NCBI GenBank assembly: GCA_038330145.1
Contig: JBBQNR010000006.1
Location: forward strand, 1-64,000
Direction: 5' to 3'
DNA length: 64,000 bases
From: JBBQNR01 sp038330145
GTDB lineage: Bacteria > Actinomycetota > Thermoleophilia > Solirubrobacterales > JBBDJG01
Shown here: in pieces, positions 26,226 to 34,812 of the stretch
Layout: every line of letters starts with the position of its first letter
Numbering within the stretch: the first letter of the stretch is position 1
Translations under genes and position numbers: made by a program
Notes under the pieces: model-generated
Databases searched by the model: none
The model's input: the letters and a program-made list of their open reading frames with translations, nothing else
What the model was told of the DNA's origin: nothing

Positions 26226-27893
26226 GCCACTGCGCGCGCGCCGGACTCCAAGGCCGGCGATGGGCCGTCGGTCGGCGCCCTGCCAGGGACTGCCGTCGGC
26301 CAGAGGGGGATGAAAGACCACCGTGCGCACGCCGAGCGTCCGCAGGCGCGCCACGCTGCCTGCGTCGGGAAAGCGCTCCACGTCGCGCGCCAGGTGCACG
26401 AACTGTCTCGGAACGAAGCTGCCGCGCCCGTTGACGATCTGCGCGAAACCCTCGCTTGACCACAGCACGTAACGGCGGTTGGCGGGCACCGTGATCGGCA
26501 GGTGCAGCTGCGGCGCGGGTGCGCCCAGCTGGCCAGCTGGCGGTTTCGGCACCGGCGGGTGTGCCGGCGCAGCGATCAGACTGTCCGTGCGCCCGAGGCC
26601 GAATCCCGACCCTTCGATCACCACCGCGGCGACGAGCAGTGCCGCGACCGCGACCCCCGCGCTTGGACGGCGTCGCGACGCTGCCGCATCGACCAGCCGC
26701 TGCGCTCCCGCGGCCGCAAGCAGCGCGAGCGCCAGCGACGTCAGCGTCATGATGCGCCCGGGCACGCGGATCCCGCTCCATCCCGGACCGAGCTCGTAGA
26801 GCCAGCGGTAGGGATAGAGGAACGCCACCGGATCGTGAAAGCCGAGCGACAGCACGGCGAGCACCAGCGCCGCGAGCCCGAGCCCGAGCCGCAGCCGTCG
26901 CGGAAATGTCAGTGATCCGAGGCCCGCGAGAGCAAGCGCCAGGATCGCGACGCCTGGGAAGAGGGTCTGCTCGGGCACCGAGGAGAGCCCGTCGCGGATC
27001 GGCTCCGTCGCCGCGCCCCAGACCAGGTTCTGCTCCGGTGCGGCGAGGAACTGCTGAACCGGCCCGGAAAGGCCCTCCACCTGGGCCGTCGTGCGGTGCG
27101 CTTCGGGATGGTCGTCGAGCACCTGCATGTACGGTCGCGCGAGCAGCACGGCCGCCAGCAGCACGACGGCAACGCCGGCGGCGCTTGGTAGGAGCAGAGA
27201 GCGGGGCAGAGGTTGCCGCGGTCGTTGTCTGAGCCAGGGCACGAACACGATCAGGCCGATCGCCGCGAGCAGGTAGCCGAGCTGCAGGCCGAGCGTGAAG
27301 CCGAGCGTCACCTGCCAGGCCGCCACGAGCCAGCCCGCCAGCACCGTGACCGGCGCACGCCCGCGATAACCACGCACGAGCAGGAACAGCGACAGCGGGA
27401 TGCCGCCGCTAGAGAGCACGTGCAGGTGGCCGTCCTGCTCGAGCCGCCAGGGCGCGTAGGCGAACGCTGCTCCCGCAACCGCGGCGCCGGCTCGGCCCGT
27501 GCCAAGCTGCCGCGCGAGCAGGTACGCGCCGGCGAACGCCAGCGCATAGGAGAACAGGAACAGCAGGTTGTAGCGAGCAATCGCCGCCTCGAACCCGTTT
27601 CCGACCAGCCCGGCGGGCGCATAGCCGGCGAGCGCGTCCGAGAAGGCGAGGCTGTTCCGCAGCGGCCAGAAGGTGTTGGCCTGGAAGTAGTCGAGCGGCT
27701 GGTGGCCGAGCGCGTGGCCGCCCCAGGCAACCTCCCAGGCCTGCACGAGGGGGTCGCCGGTATCGCGCGACACCTGCGAGGACAGATGGGCCGGCAGCGG
27801 CCAGTGCATGAGCGCCGCCAGGGCACAGGCCGCGAGCACCATCACGGCGACCTCGCGGGCGGTGAGCGATCGAGATTGGCCCGGCGCCTTCAA
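26193..27893 (-). CDS. Large polytopic membrane protein, possible glycosyltransferase
   Basis: Protein of 566 aa with about ten hydrophobic helices over residues 15-430 and a soluble C-terminal domain of about 120 residues. The first external loop (SRDTGDPLVQAWEVAWG...FWPLRNSLAFSD) is typical of a group of uncharacterised bacterial membrane proteins related to GT-C enzymes. The TTG at 27893 has no ribosome site; a GTG near 27845 preceded by GCGAGG is a likelier start. Converges on the neighbouring membrane gene with overlapping 3' ends. No substrate can be proposed. Confidence 0.7.
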   Translation of the reverse strand: MKAPGQSRSLTAREVAVMVLAACALAALMHWPLPAHLSSQVSRDTGDPLVQAWEVAWGGHALGHQPLDYFQANTFWPLRNSLAFSDALAGYAPAGLVGNGFEAAIARYNLLFLFSYALAFAGAYLLARQLGTGRAGAAVAGAAFAYAPWRLEQDGHLHVLSSGGIPLSLFLLVRGYRGRAPVTVLAGWLVAAWQVTLGFTLGLQLGYLLAAIGLIVFVPWLRQRPRQPLPRSLLLPSAAGVAVVLLAAVLLARPYMQVLDDHPEAHRTTAQVEGLSGPVQQFLAAPEQNLVWGAATEPIRDGLSSVPEQTLFPGVAILALALAGLGSLTFPRRLRLGLGLAALVLAVLSLGFHDPVAFLYPYRWLYELGPGWSGIRVPGRIMTLTSLALALLAAAGAQRLVDAAASRRRPSAGVAVAALLVAAVVIEGSGFGLGRTDSLIAAPAHPPVPKPPAGQLGAPAPQLHLPITVPANRRYVLWSSEGFAQIVNGRGSFVPRQFVHLARDVERFPDAGSVARLRTLGVRTVVFHPPLADGSPWQGADRRPIAGLGVRRARSGSVVLYDLGLR

Positions 27894-27921
27894 GACCCGG
27901 GGATCTTTGCCGGTTTCGGCC

Positions 27922-28011
27922 CGGCGGACGCAGCTCCGGCGGGCCCCCGACTCAGCGAGGCGCCCGCGGCGGACGCACTTCAGGCGGCCCGGCGACTCAG
28001 CGAGGCGCCCG
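27922..28011. repeat. Tandem duplication, two 45-bp copies
   Basis: Copies at 27922-27966 and 27967-28011 begin with CGGCGGACGCA and end with GACTCAGCGAGGCGCCCG. The inner parts differ at several bases. The second copy contains the final codons and TGA of the decayed gene 27997-28694, so the 3' end of that gene has been duplicated once. Confidence 0.75.
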
Positions 28012-28694
28012 AGCGCCGGCGAAGTGGAGGCGATCCGTGAGCACGATCAGGCAGTCGGGTGGCGGCGCGTCTTCGAGCGAGTTGCCGCAGTAGCCGTTGG
28101 CGGCGTCAGGGGCGAGAACCTCATATGCCCGCCACTGTCGTAGGAGAACCCGGTCAGGCGCCGGCCGAAGCGGGCGAGCGCATATCTCTTGGTCCCGAGC
28201 GAATATCGGAACGCTCCGAACCTCCCGCGACCGCAACCTACGGGTTCCTGCTAGCAAAAGCGCGCGAAGTACAGCGTTGCCCGCCGCAGAGCCGGGACGG
28301 AATGCCCGGCAGCTGTTTCGATGGCCGGGACCGGGGCGCGCTCAGCCTACGGGTGCAGATCCGCGGCCTACGAATCGCGCCGGCGTCTGGTCGCCGTGCC
28401 CAAGCGATACGCCCACGACAAATTGTCGGCGCGGTCTCCGACGCGGTTGGCGAGCTCGCGCCGACGATCCTGGACGCCCTGCCGGCCGACAGCGAGTAGC
28501 GATAGAGGTCGCACCCGCGAGGCCGCAGGCCTGTCGAGGCGCAGCGTGAGTAGAAGATCGGACCGGATGGCGGTCGGGCGCTTCGTCGTCGCTATCTGCG
28601 TGTCGGCGCTCGCGCCGGCATCCACGGCCACCGTACCCAGGCCGGCGATGCACGCCGCGGCCACCAATCGAGCGCGCATCGCGCTCCTCTTCAC
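27997..28694 (-). pseudogene. Decayed secreted protein gene with several frameshifts and a stop
   Basis: A good start (AAGGAG, then GTG 28694) and signal peptide (RLVAAACIAGLGTVAVDAG) open the gene. Near 28565 meaningful sequence switches frame (GPIFYSRCASTGLRPRGCDL, SLSAGRASRIVGAS). Between about 28330 and 28280 it switches again (TLYFARFC), meets a TAG at 28253-28251 and reads on (FGAFRYSLGTKRYALARFG, GFSYDSGGH). Near 28125 it shifts once more (YEVLAPDAANGYCGN, DCLIVLTDRLHF) to the TGA at 27997. Repeated DLYRYSL- and RIAWAR-like strands suggest a beta-propeller. All parts are in order on one strand, so this is a single ancestral gene with at least three indels. Confidence 0.7.
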
Positions 28695-29029
28695 CTGAGC
28701 TCTCCTTACGGTGCGAACGCTCCCTCCGCTCGAGCTATTCCCTCGTCACCCCGACTATCCACCAGCGGCCGTGCGTGGCTCTGCCGCTGCTGGCCTGAAG
28801 CGGCCGGCTGCCTCCTCCAACCAGGCGATTGCCCCAGACGAGATCGGGTAGGCGAATCAGGAGGCTGGCCTCGCCGCCCGCCCGCCATATTTTTTCGCGG
28901 TCGGGGTGTCGATGTCGGTCCTAGGTCAGGCATGACCGCGCGCAGGCCCGGATCGTGGGAGCCGGGCCTGCGTCATCTGCATATCCGCCGGTGGGCCCGC
29001 CAGGTCGCGCATCTATCCTCAATCGTGCG
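28695..29029. other. Intergenic region before uvrC with one strong hairpin
   Basis: No convincing coding sequence on either strand. At 28942-28951 and 28962-28971 a perfect 10-bp stem (GCAGGCCCGG and its inverse) encloses a 10-nt loop, about 58 nt before the uvrC start. It has no T-run, so it may be a leader structure rather than a simple terminator. A T-rich patch (TATTTTTTCG near 28889) upstream could be part of a promoter. Confidence 0.5.
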
Positions 29030-30892
29030 ATGGAGGAGACCGACAGGCTCACAGAAATACGGCGTGACCTGCCCGACACCCCCGGCGTCTACCTGTTCAA
29101 GGACGCCGGCGGCCGCGTGCTCTACGTGGGCAAGGCGAAGTCGATCCGCAAGCGGGTCGCCTCCCATTTCAGCGGCCGCACGGCCCGGGCAGCCAACGAC
29201 CTGCTCAGCCGCATCGAGGCGATCGAATTCGTCGGCACCGGCAGCGAGGCCGAGGCTCTGCTGGCCGAGCAGAACTTCATCAAGCAGCACCGGCCGCCCT
29301 TCAACATCCGGCTGCGGGACGACAAGTCCTACCCCTACGTCGGGATCTCGCTCGACGAGGAGTACCCCCGCGTCTACTTCACGCGTGAGCGGCACCGCCC
29401 CGGCCGGGTCTACTTCGGCCCCTTCTCGAGCGCCAAGCGGGTGCGGGAAACGCTCGACCTGCTGGGCCGGCTGTTCCCTTACCGGACCTGTGAGGGGCCG
29501 GAGCCCGGCCGCGCCTCCGGCAACCCCTGCCTGGACTACTACATAAAGCGCTGCCAGGCGCCCTGTGTCGGCTACATCTCGCGGGAGGGATACCGCGCCA
29601 ACATCGACGCGATCATCGACTTCCTCTCGGGGCGGTACAGGCATATAGAGAGGGAGCTGGAGCAGTCGATGGCGACCGCCGCCGCTGAGCAGGAGTTCGA
29701 GCAGGCCGCGATCTTCCGCAACCGGCTGCGCGCGGTGCGCTCGCTGTTCCAGCGCCAGCGGGTGGCGAACGAGTCCGTCGGCACGCTCGACGTGATCACC
29801 GTCGCGCTGGAGGGCACGGACGCCAACGCTCAGGTGTTCCAGGTGCGCGACGGCGTGCTCGCCGACCGTCAGAGCTTCTACCTCGAGAACCGCGCCGGAC
29901 GCAACGAGGACGAGGTGGTCGAGGAGTTCGCGCTCCAGTACTACGCGACGTCGCTGTCTATACCGGCCGAGATAGTGGGACCGGCTTCGCTCACCGAGGC
30001 GGAGGGCCTGGTCGAAGCGCTCGAGCAGCGTCGCGACGGCCCGGTCGAGATCCGTCACGCTCGTCGCGGCGACAAGCGGCGCATCTTCGAGCTCGCGCAG
30101 CGCAATGCCCGGCTGGCGCTCGAGCAGGACAAGCTGCGCAGCCAGCGCCGCCGCCAGCAGCGCGTCAACGCGCTGGACGAGTTGCGTGAGCTGCTCGGCA
30201 TGGAGTCGCTGCCGGTGCGAATCGAATGCTTCGACGTCTCGAATCTCGGTTCCACGCATCCGGTCGCGTCGATGGTCGTGTTCGAGGGCGGCGCTCCCAA
30301 GAAGTCCGACTACCGCCGCTTCAAGGTTCGTGGGCTGAACGGGCGCCAGAACGACTTCGCCGCCATCGAGGAGGTGCTGGCGCGTCGCATGGCTCAGTAC
30401 CTGGAGCAGAAGGAGCGCTCACCTCACGACTCGGCATACGACGCCAGCTTCGCGGCGCTGCCCGGCTTGATCGTGATCGACGGCGGCCGCGGTCAGCTCT
30501 CCAGCGGGCTGAGGTCGCTGGAGCGCTTTCGGGAAGAGGGCGTCATGGTGGCGGGCCTGGCCAAGCGGCTGGAGGAACTATTCGTGGCGGGACGCGGCCG
30601 GCCGATCGTGCTTCCGCGCGTATCGGTGGCGCTCCAGCTGCTCCAGCGTCTGCGCGACGAGGCGCACCGTTTCGCCGTCGACCATCATCGGATCCGGCGG
30701 GACCGTTCGATGAAAACCTCGATCCTCGATGAGCTGCCGGGGATCGGGCCCGCCCGCAAGCGGACGCTGCTGCGGCACTTCGGTTCGCCGGAACGGTTCA
30801 TGGGTGCCACGCGCGAAGAGCTCGAGGCTGTCCCGGGCCTGCCGGGCAAGGTGGCGCGACGCCTGCACGAGCAGCTGCATCGCACCGGCTAG
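29030..30892 (+). CDS. uvrC: Excinuclease ABC subunit C
   Basis: Nucleotide-excision-repair nuclease of 620 aa that makes both cuts around a UvrAB-marked lesion. The GIY-YIG domain is N-terminal (PGVYLFKD, VLYVGKAKSIRKR), followed by a Cys-rich patch (CEGPEPGRASGNPCLDYYIKRCQAPC), a UVR motif near residue 205, the RNase H-like nuclease domain (IECFDVSN, VIDGGRGQL, DEAHRFAVDHHR) and C-terminal helix-hairpin-helix motifs (LPGIGPARKRTLL, VPGLPGKVA). ATG 29030 matches the family start; a GTG at 28955 would add an unlikely 25 residues. Standalone gene. Confidence 0.97.
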   Translation: MEETDRLTEIRRDLPDTPGVYLFKDAGGRVLYVGKAKSIRKRVASHFSGRTARAANDLLSRIEAIEFVGTGSEAEALLAEQNFIKQHRPPFNIRLRDDKSYPYVGISLDEEYPRVYFTRERHRPGRVYFGPFSSAKRVRETLDLLGRLFPYRTCEGPEPGRASGNPCLDYYIKRCQAPCVGYISREGYRANIDAIIDFLSGRYRHIERELEQSMATAAAEQEFEQAAIFRNRLRAVRSLFQRQRVANESVGTLDVITVALEGTDANAQVFQVRDGVLADRQSFYLENRAGRNEDEVVEEFALQYYATSLSIPAEIVGPASLTEAEGLVEALEQRRDGPVEIRHARRGDKRRIFELAQRNARLALEQDKLRSQRRRQQRVNALDELRELLGMESLPVRIECFDVSNLGSTHPVASMVVFEGGAPKKSDYRRFKVRGLNGRQNDFAAIEEVLARRMAQYLEQKERSPHDSAYDASFAALPGLIVIDGGRGQLSSGLRSLERFREEGVMVAGLAKRLEELFVAGRGRPIVLPRVSVALQLLQRLRDEAHRFAVDHHRIRRDRSMKTSILDELPGIGPARKRTLLRHFGSPERFMGATREELEAVPGLPGKVARRLHEQLHRTG

Positions 30893-30945
30893 CGTCGGGC
30901 CGAGAAGCGGCTTCAGAATCGCAAAAATGCCGCTCGCAGCTTAAT

Positions 30946-30973
30946 TTGCGCTTAACCGCCAACCGGTTATACG
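30946..30973 (+). promoter_or_regulatory. Possible sigma-70-type promoter for the secreted protein gene
   Basis: TTGCGC at 30946-30951 and TATACG at 30968-30973 are 16 bp apart in an AT-rich stretch, about 88 nt before the ATG at 31061. The match is only moderate, and the start site is unknown. Confidence 0.35.
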
Positions 30974-31060
30974 CTTGATCACAAGTCGTTAAGATGGCCG
31001 CGGAAGGCCGGTGGCCCCCTGCGGGTGCCGGGGTCTAGTGGACGGAGGAGAGACATTTCT

Positions 31061-31810
31061 ATGCCTAAGTTCGTAATAGCAGCGCTTGGCCTGCTGGCCA
31101 CGCTCGCGATGGCGGCTGCGGTCGCCCAGGGAGATCCCGTGACGAGTCCGGGCGGCCAAACCCAGACGCTCGACATCAAGCAGAGCTCTACAAAGCCCAA
31201 GAAGGGCTTCAAGGTGACCGTCACGCTCTCGATCACCTGCGCCGCCGACAAGCAGTGCCAGCCAGCGCCTGCCCCGATCGGCAAGGCCTCGCCGGTGCTG
31301 AACACGGTCGTGAACCTGCCCAAGGGCACCAAGCTCGGCTACAAGTCCTTTGCGACCTGCGACCCGAAGAAGCTAGAGAAGAGCGGCGTAAAGGGTTGCT
31401 CCAAGAAGGCTCGGGTAGGCAAGGGCACGCTGACCGCTGACGGTCGCCCCGTCGTCGAGGCGCCCGTGCAGGGCACCGTGACGGCCTTCAACGGCACCCA
31501 CAAGCGCTACCTGCTCTACGTGATCCCGGAGCTGAGCTCGCCGCTGGTCCTGGTGGGCAAGCTGAGCGGCACCAAGCTGTCGATTCCGGTCCCGCCGGTT
31601 CCGACTCTGCCAGGCCAGCCGGGCGCCACGCTGACCAAGTTCCAGGTCAACACCGGCGGCACGGTCACGGTGAAGAAGGGCGGCAAGAAGAAGAAGATCA
31701 ACTACCTACAGAACGGAAGTAGGTGCCCGAAGGGCGGGCGCCTGTGGAAGTTCGACTTCAGCTACGAGAACGGCGAGAAGTTGTCGCCAACAGACACTGT
31801 TTCGTGCTAG
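31061..31810 (+). CDS. Secreted protein of unknown function, paralogue of 49270-50022
   Basis: Protein of 249 aa with a signal peptide (residues 1-22, FVIAALGLLATLAMAAAVAQG) after a GGAGGAG ribosome site. The mature part is beta-rich and Lys-rich with paired cysteines (CAADKQC, CDPKKLEKSGVKGC, final C). It shares with the protein at 49270-50022 the segments LPKG, ATCDPKKLE-like, ELSSPLVLVG and PTLPGQP, so the two form a small family. A perfect hairpin follows the stop, and the Mce operon begins 120 bp downstream. No function is known to me; cell-surface location is likely. Confidence 0.8.
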   Translation: MPKFVIAALGLLATLAMAAAVAQGDPVTSPGGQTQTLDIKQSSTKPKKGFKVTVTLSITCAADKQCQPAPAPIGKASPVLNTVVNLPKGTKLGYKSFATCDPKKLEKSGVKGCSKKARVGKGTLTADGRPVVEAPVQGTVTAFNGTHKRYLLYVIPELSSPLVLVGKLSGTKLSIPVPPVPTLPGQPGATLTKFQVNTGGTVTVKKGGKKKKINYLQNGSRCPKGGRLWKFDFSYENGEKLSPTDTVSC

Positions 31811-31835
31811 GTACGTAACGGCGAAGTAGACCTGC

Positions 31836-31863
31836 GAGGGGCGGCCGCGGACGGCCGCCCCTC
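31836..31863 (+). terminator. Strong stem-loop after the secreted protein gene
   Basis: Perfect 12-bp stem (GAGGGGCGGCCG and its inverse) around the tetraloop CGGA, 26 nt after the stop codon. There is no U-tract. In GC-rich actinobacteria such hairpins often end transcripts, which would insulate the Mce operon that starts at 31931. Confidence 0.75.
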
Positions 31864-31930
31864 TGGGTCGTTAGGGGAGTAGGGGCGGAATCCCACGACA
31901 AGGGTCAAATAGGACAAGGGGACGGAGAGG

Positions 31931-33283
31931 GTGACGATCGCACGCGGCGCGGCCATAGGCTCGCTTCTTGCTGCGATCGTGGCTGTCGGGATCCTGATGT
32001 TCGGGGCCGGCGGCCGTACGACTTACCACGTCCGCCTCCAGAACGCGAACCAGCTCGTAAACGGAAATCAGGTGCAGGTCGCCGGCAAGAAGGTCGGCAA
32101 CATCACCAACATCGCGCTGTCGGACAACAACCAGGCCGACATCACGATCGAGGTCGAGGACGCCTTTGCCCCGCTGCACAAGGGCACGACCGCCATAGTC
32201 CGCGTCATCTCCCTTCCGAGCATCGCGAACCGCAACATCTCGCTTCATCCGGGGCCCAACAATGCTCCGGAGATCAAGGAGGGAGGCTGGCTCCAGGCCG
32301 ACGAGACGACCACGGCCGTCGACCTCGACCAGCTCTTCAACACCTTCGACAGCAAGACCCGCCGCTCGCTCCAGAACGTGCTGGCCGGCTTCTCGGCCTG
32401 GTACGTCGGCAAGGGCGGCGAGTTGAACGACACTCTTAAGTACTTCGGAGACGCGCTCGGATCGACCTCCCAGGTGATGCAGGAGCTGGCAGCCGACCAG
32501 GAGGTCTTCAACAGGTTCATCGTCGACGCATCTCGCACGGTCACCGCGCTCGCCGCCCGCAGCTCCGACGTGACCGGCTTCGTCACCAACACCAACCAGG
32601 TCGTGAAGGCGATCGGCGACGAGAACGTCCAGCTCGCGCGGGCGCTCAAGTTCCTGCCCACGACCCTGCGCAAGGCCAACACCACCTTCGTCCGGCTGCG
32701 GGGTGCGTTCGACGAGCTCGACAAGCTCACCAACGTCACCAAGCCGATCGTGCCCAGGCTTCAGCCGTTCTTCGCCCGGCTCGACAAGCTGATCAGGCGG
32801 GGAACGCCGACGTTCCGGGACTTCGGCCGGCTGCTGCGCCAGCAGGGCAAGACCAACGACCTGACCGACATGCTGAGGGACCTGCCCACACTGGCAAAGG
32901 TTGCGTCCAGCAACTCGAAGAACTCGGTCAAGGCTCTGCAAAAGTCGCAAAAGGTGATCGAGTTCCTGCGGCCATATGCACCCGATTTCACCGCCTGGAT
33001 CTCCAAGTTCGCCGAGGCGACCGCGTACTACGACGCCAACGGTCACTACGCCCGGGTGCAGCCGATCTTCGACGCCTTCCGCTTCGATGACACAGGTGGT
33101 GACGGAACGCTTACCCCGCTCACTCCGGCCGAGCGCAGCGATGCCTTCAAGAACCGCCGCGCCGAGCGCCGCTGCCCGGGTGGGGCGCAGCAGCCGGCGC
33201 CTGACGGCTCCAACCCGTTCACCGACGACGGCAGGCTGACTGCCGCCGACTGCGACCCGGCCGCGAGGCCGCCCGGACCATGA
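31931..33283 (+). CDS. Mce family protein 1 (first of six)
   Basis: Exported protein of 450 aa. One N-terminal membrane helix (residues 8-28) is followed by the Mce/MlaD domain (about 30-125: YHVRLQNANQLVNGNQVQVAG, KVGNITNI, SLPSIANRNISLHPG), then a long helical region (about 150-350) thought to form a lipid-carrying tunnel, and a flexible tail. Mce proteins bind lipids or sterols and work with YrbE/MlaE permeases and an MlaF-type ATPase. GTG 31931 has GGAGAGG directly upstream. Its stop overlaps the next ATG. This is the first gene of a six-gene operon, the number found in mycobacterial mce loci. Confidence 0.88.
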   Translation: MTIARGAAIGSLLAAIVAVGILMFGAGGRTTYHVRLQNANQLVNGNQVQVAGKKVGNITNIALSDNNQADITIEVEDAFAPLHKGTTAIVRVISLPSIANRNISLHPGPNNAPEIKEGGWLQADETTTAVDLDQLFNTFDSKTRRSLQNVLAGFSAWYVGKGGELNDTLKYFGDALGSTSQVMQELAADQEVFNRFIVDASRTVTALAARSSDVTGFVTNTNQVVKAIGDENVQLARALKFLPTTLRKANTTFVRLRGAFDELDKLTNVTKPIVPRLQPFFARLDKLIRRGTPTFRDFGRLLRQQGKTNDLTDMLRDLPTLAKVASSNSKNSVKALQKSQKVIEFLRPYAPDFTAWISKFAEATAYYDANGHYARVQPIFDAFRFDDTGGDGTLTPLTPAERSDAFKNRRAERRCPGGAQQPAPDGSNPFTDDGRLTAADCDPAARPPGP

Positions 33284-34812
33284 GACGCGTCGTGACAGTC
33301 CTGCTGCTGCTGCTGGTCGTCCCGGCCGTGGTCGTGCTCTCCGCGGGAGCGGGCAACGACAACAACGGTGCTTACAAGGTGCGCGCCATCTTCGACAACG
33401 CGTCCTTCCTGATCAAGGGCCAGGACGTGAAGGTGGCGGGCGCGAAGGTCGGTGTCGTCGACTCGCTCGACGTAACGGCCGACCACAAGGCCGCGATCAT
33501 CCTCGACATCCAGCGCAATGGATTCAAGGACTTCCGCAAGGACGCGAAGTGCGAGGTACGCCTGCAGTCGGTGATCGGCGAGAAGCTTGTCGAGTGCTCC
33601 CCGACGCAGCCGCGCGAGCCGGGGCAACCGGAGGCGGCGCCGCTGGACAAGATCCGCGACGGCGAGCCCGGCGCCGGCCAGTACCTGCTTCCGGTCGAGA
33701 ACACGGTCACGCCTGTCGACGCCGACCTGATCAACAACATCCAGCGCCGTCCCTATCGCGAGCGCCTCTCGATCCTCCTGAACGAGTTCGGCACCGGCCT
33801 CGCGGCGCGGGGCCAGGACCTCAAGGAGGTGATCCGTCGCGGCAACCCGGCACTGAAGGAGTTCGACGACTTCGTGCGCATCCTCGCCGGCCAGAACCGG
33901 ATGCTGAAGCAACTGACCGCCGACGCCGACCGCATCTTCAAGTCCTGGGCAGCCAACCGCAAGGGAACTGCGCAGTTCTTCGTCCAGTCGCGCATTCCGG
34001 CGCAGGTGACGGCGGAGAACCGTAAGGACTTCGAGCGCAATCTTCAAAAGTTCCCGCCCTTCCTGCGCGAGCTGCGGCCGTTCATGCAGCGCTTTGCCGC
34101 GCTCTCGCAGGCGATGGAGCCGGTGGTCTCGGACCTGCGCGCCTCGGGGCCCGACGTCAGCCGCCTGATGAAGGCGCTGGGCCCGTTCTCCACCAATTCC
34201 ACGGCGGCACTTCAGAGTCTCGGCAACGCCGCGGACATCGGGCGGCCCGCGCTCGTGGGCGCCAAGCCGCTTGCGGACCAGCTCTCCCGGCTTACCGCTC
34301 GCGCACGCCCCGTGATCAGGAACCTGCGCCTGCTGCTGACCGACCTCGACGCCCACCAGGGGATCGAGCGCTTCCTGGACGTGCTCTTCTACCAGACGCT
34401 CAGCTTCAACGGATTCGACGAGGTCGGGCACTACCTACGCAACAACCTGATCGTCACGATCTGCTCCGGCTACTCGATCACTCCCACGATCGGCTGTTCG
34501 GCGAACTTCCAGACGGCGGGCAGCTCGAGCGCAAGCTCGGCCGCCACCTCGAACGCGTCCGCCTCAACCGTCGCGCGCAGGCTCGCCAGGATGATCTCGG
34601 GCGGCGACGTCTCCGGCAGGAGCAAGAGCAAGCAGAAGAGCTCCAGCTCCACCGGCAGCGAATCGGCCGGTGGCGCCCCTGGCACTGCGGCTCACGAGCC
34701 CCGGCCGCAGGCACAGTCGCCCAGCCAGCCGGCGCCCCAGCGGTCACCGGGAATCAAGCAGCAGAACCCGGGCGACCCGATGCTGGACTACCTGCTCGGA
34801 GGTGACCAGTGA
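33280..34812 (+). CDS. Mce family protein 2
   Basis: Protein of 510 aa starting at an ATGA overlap. Signal-anchor helix at residues 1-24, Mce/MlaD domain at about 28-110 (VRAIFDNASFLIKGQDVKVAG, VGVVDSL), helical region to about 400, and then a Ser/Pro/Gln-rich tail of about 100 residues (SSSASSAATSNAS onward) that looks disordered. The tail length is the main difference from its five neighbours. Expected to assemble with the other Mce subunits in a hetero-hexamer. Confidence 0.87.
   Translation: MRRVVTVLLLLLVVPAVVVLSAGAGNDNNGAYKVRAIFDNASFLIKGQDVKVAGAKVGVVDSLDVTADHKAAIILDIQRNGFKDFRKDAKCEVRLQSVIGEKLVECSPTQPREPGQPEAAPLDKIRDGEPGAGQYLLPVENTVTPVDADLINNIQRRPYRERLSILLNEFGTGLAARGQDLKEVIRRGNPALKEFDDFVRILAGQNRMLKQLTADADRIFKSWAANRKGTAQFFVQSRIPAQVTAENRKDFERNLQKFPPFLRELRPFMQRFAALSQAMEPVVSDLRASGPDVSRLMKALGPFSTNSTAALQSLGNAADIGRPALVGAKPLADQLSRLTARARPVIRNLRLLLTDLDAHQGIERFLDVLFYQTLSFNGFDEVGHYLRNNLIVTICSGYSITPTIGCSANFQTAGSSSASSAATSNASASTVARRLARMISGGDVSGRSKSKQKSSSSTGSESAGGAPGTAAHEPRPQAQSPSQPAPQRSPGIKQQNPGDPMLDYLLGGDQ

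Noticed and set aside
31836..31863. Riboswitch in the leader of the Mce operon
   Set aside because: The hairpin is a simple perfect stem after the previous gene's stop; no conserved riboswitch core is present.
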